A DNA stretch of 9,013 bases from Candidatus Heimdallarchaeota archaeon. Its GTDB lineage: Archaea > Asgardarchaeota > Heimdallarchaeia > Heimdallarchaeales > Kariarchaeaceae. Below the pieces are notes generated by a model. It searched no databases. It was not told the origin of the DNA and saw only the letters and a list, made by a program, of their open reading frames with translations. The stretch spans positions 1 through 9,013 of the forward strand of contig JAAFKL010000018.1 of NCBI GenBank assembly GCA_021399405.1, given 5' to 3'. Shown here piece by piece: positions 7,396 through 9,013 of the stretch; positions within the stretch are counted from its first letter, which is position 1, and the number at the start of each line of letters is the position of its first letter. Position numbers and translations under genes: made by a program.

Positions 7396-7417
7396 ATCAT
7401 AGTTTAATTACTTATAC
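7396..7417 (+). repeat. 22-bp direct repeat, copy 2
   Basis: ATCATAGTTTAATTA followed by CTTATAC, ending 14 bp before the tnpB-like ATG. If the TTTAATTA core served as a TATA element, transcription would start at about the ATG and give a leaderless message. See copy 1 at 7283-7304. Confidence 0.75.
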
Positions 7418-7422
7418 GGGGG
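7418..7422 (+). promoter_or_regulatory. Weak Shine-Dalgarno GGGGG before the tnpB-like gene
   Basis: Five G lie 9 nt before the ATG at 7432. This is only a partial match to GGAGGTGAT, but it is the only G-rich word in the region. An in-frame TAA at 7423-7425 means translation cannot start further upstream. Confidence 0.35.
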
Positions 7423-7431
7423 TAAAATCTC

Positions 7432-9013
7432 ATGGCAAAAAAAGGTGTTATCACTTCTGTTACTGTTCCTATAGATTATTCTATCTTAGGTAAGTATGAA
7501 TTGAGGAGATTAACACAAATAGTCAAGAGAGATACTCATGTAATTAATAAATATCTAGGCATAATTCAATATCATCAAAAATATCTAATGCAATTCAAAA
7601 AAGGTCAATATTCTGGAAAATTGGATGAATTAACCCTTTCAACACGTCATGGTAGGAAACCTCAGCACGATTTGAAAAGCAAATTCCCTCGAATTTCTCA
7701 CAATGAATTAGCAGAATGTAGAGACGGAGCCTTAGGTTTGTTCAAGAGTTATCTTGAATTATCCAAAGACGATGGCAATGTTTATACTGGTTTTCCAAAG
7801 ATTAGCAATCTAACAGGAAGACAGATTAACTCACGACGTTGGAAATTTGATACAAAAAACCGTACTATAACAATTATGGATAGTATGGATAGCAATCCAA
7901 AAATGATTAAGGCTGGAAATAATGTTACTCGTCACGATTGGATAGCTATTCCGCTTAAATTAAGTCAATATCATTTAGAACAGATGAATCTGGGCAAACT
8001 CAGAACTATTCAAATTGTCGCAAGCAATACTCATAATGGTGAGAATCAACTATCTATAAAATTTTCAATTCTGCATGACGTAGATCAATTACCAAAGAAA
8101 CTGAAAATCAAATCAAAACCTGTTGGAGTCATTGGTGTTGATCTTGGGATAAATATCGATATCACTGCAGCATTAATAACAGGTAAAGGGGTAGTTGACT
8201 ACAAAACATTCAAAGTTGATGAAGATATCAAAAATTCTATTCGAAAAACAGAAAATACTTTGAAACAATTGCAGAGATCTTCTCAAATAAGACAATTTGA
8301 TAATTTTGTTGATACTTATGTTGATCGTAGAGACAAGTTAATTCAAGTTCTTACATCAAATATGTTCAATCTCCATCTTGATAAGACGCCCTTACACCAA
8401 TTATGTGTAATTAAGGACAAATTAATTCAGATTAGAAATCTCTTCAAGTATGAGAGTTTTTCGTCAATTGATCTCAAATCAAAAGCTGAGATAATTCATA
8501 TCAATAGAATTCCACTTTTGACAAATTTAGAAGGTATACTCAAGAATATCAAATCAATATTTGATGCTAATTATGACAATATGTCAAAAGATGGGAAGAG
8601 TGAGTTAAAGAAAATCCCCAAATCAATATACAAATTAATGGATTCTCTAGTAACTATGGGTCTTTTACTTAGTCCTCAAAAATTGTACAATACAGATAGT
8701 ATCTTTAAGAAATTAAGAGAGATGAAGAATAAAAGAAAGAAGTTATCAATTGATGTTGATAGAAAATTAGCTGTAGAATTCAACAAGTATGTGGAAGAAG
8801 TATCCAAAGATTATGATGTTTATATTTCAATTGGAAAGCTCAAGGGAATTAGAAATCGTTCTCGAAGGGGTAATGGAAATAAGTATCTAAGAAAATTAGT
8901 ACATCGTTGGACATTCTATAGAATTACCAATATGATTGAATTGAAAATGGCTAAGCTTGGTTTGAAAAAACGAGTATTAGTTATTTCAGAAGCCTGGACA
9001 TCAAAAACCTGCT
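7432..9013 (+). CDS. tnpB: TnpB/IS605 OrfB-type RNA-guided nuclease homologue with enlarged RuvC domain (3' end cut off)
   Basis: ATG 7432 is the first start after an in-frame TAA; 527 codons run off the window. Order of parts: an N-terminal helical/REC-like half with DLKSKFPRISHNELAECRD (typical of archaeal OrfB proteins), a strand-rich wedge-like part (about 150-230), RuvC-I GVDLGIN with D237, and helices up to about 303. An insertion of about 120 residues follows (304-424), then the usual helix leading to RuvC-II (ISIGKLKGIR, 465-474), and TSKTC at 523-527, the first zinc-ribbon cysteine. D237 to the RuvC-II site is 231 residues, against 87 in ISDra2 TnpB (D191-E278). The RuvC-II Glu position reads Gly468; E503 and E520 are candidate substitutes. 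The rest of the zinc ribbon, RuvC-III Asp and any guide RNA lie beyond the window. TnpB proteins cut DNA guided by an RNA from the element's 3' end. No tnpA (Y1 transposase) is present here. Whether this copy is active, a repressor or domesticated cannot be told. Confidence 0.88.
   Translation, partial: MAKKGVITSVTVPIDYSILGKYELRRLTQIVKRDTHVINKYLGIIQYHQKYLMQFKKGQYSGKLDELTLSTRHGRKPQHDLKSKFPRISHNELAECRDGALGLFKSYLELSKDDGNVYTGFPKISNLTGRQINSRRWKFDTKNRTITIMDSMDSNPKMIKAGNNVTRHDWIAIPLKLSQYHLEQMNLGKLRTIQIVASNTHNGENQLSIKFSILHDVDQLPKKLKIKSKPVGVIGVDLGINIDITAALITGKGVVDYKTFKVDEDIKNSIRKTENTLKQLQRSSQIRQFDNFVDTYVDRRDKLIQVLTSNMFNLHLDKTPLHQLCVIKDKLIQIRNLFKYESFSSIDLKSKAEIIHINRIPLLTNLEGILKNIKSIFDANYDNMSKDGKSELKKIPKSIYKLMDSLVTMGLLLSPQKLYNTDSIFKKLREMKNKRKKLSIDVDRKLAVEFNKYVEEVSKDYDVYISIGKLKGIRNRSRRGNGNKYLRKLVHRWTFYRITNMIELKMAKLGLKKRVLVISEAWTSKTC

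Larger units (their letters stand above)
7111..7431. other. Divergent intergenic region between giant gene and tnpB-like gene
   Basis: About 320 bp separate the two start codons. The left third holds the ribosome binding site and TATA box of the giant gene. The middle (about 7205-7310) is almost pure A/T with many TTAATTA-type words. The right third holds a TATA-like box, a perfect inverted repeat and the second copy of a direct repeat, all before the tnpB-like start. I see no coding frame, tRNA or recognisable transposon end here. Confidence 0.7.

Noticed and set aside
1..9013. CRISPR array, tRNA or rRNA
   Set aside because: No regularly spaced repeats, cloverleaf or conserved RNA sequence was seen; the TnpB-like gene alone does not imply CRISPR.

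Overview
The window is AT-rich and looks archaeal. Two features support this. The large minus-strand gene has a TATA-box-like promoter (TTTATATATAAA) about 65 bp before its start. It also has a ribosome binding site of the archaeal type (GGGAGATGAG). Oligo-T tracts rather than hairpins follow the gene ends. An Asgard-type archaeon is a reasonable guess from the low GC, the very large multidomain protein and the style of the TnpB-like protein, but nothing here proves the lineage.

Layout, left to right. (1) Positions 1-98 hold the last 31 codons of a plus-strand gene of the dimethylarginine dimethylaminohydrolase (DDAH) family, including its catalytic cysteine. (2) Positions 99-390 have no secure gene. 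They hold several small open frames, one with a good Shine-Dalgarno sequence but broken at a run of nine A, plus T-rich tracts that may end transcription from both sides. (3) Positions 391-7110, minus strand, are one intact giant gene encoding 2239 residues. Its visible parts are a helical N-terminus, a PD-(D/E)XK nuclease-like motif (D379, D398, K400), a RecA-like segment with degenerate Walker motifs, a long unrecognised middle, and a C-terminal TPR array. (4) Positions 7111-7431 are a divergent intergenic region with promoter signals for both sides, a perfect 8-bp inverted repeat and a 22-bp imperfect direct repeat. (5) From 7432 to the window end runs the 5' part (527 codons) of a plus-strand TnpB/IS605-OrfB-type RNA-guided nuclease homologue. 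It has an insertion of roughly 120-145 residues inside the RuvC domain and no glutamate at the usual RuvC-II position. The window cuts it at the first zinc-ribbon cysteine.

The giant protein is the best candidate for something undescribed. A nuclease-like site, a probable pseudo-ATPase and a TPR array on one chain resemble the general make-up of large defence or nucleic-acid surveillance proteins, but that role is inferred. The giant gene and the tnpB-like gene are transcribed away from each other. There is no evidence that they function together.
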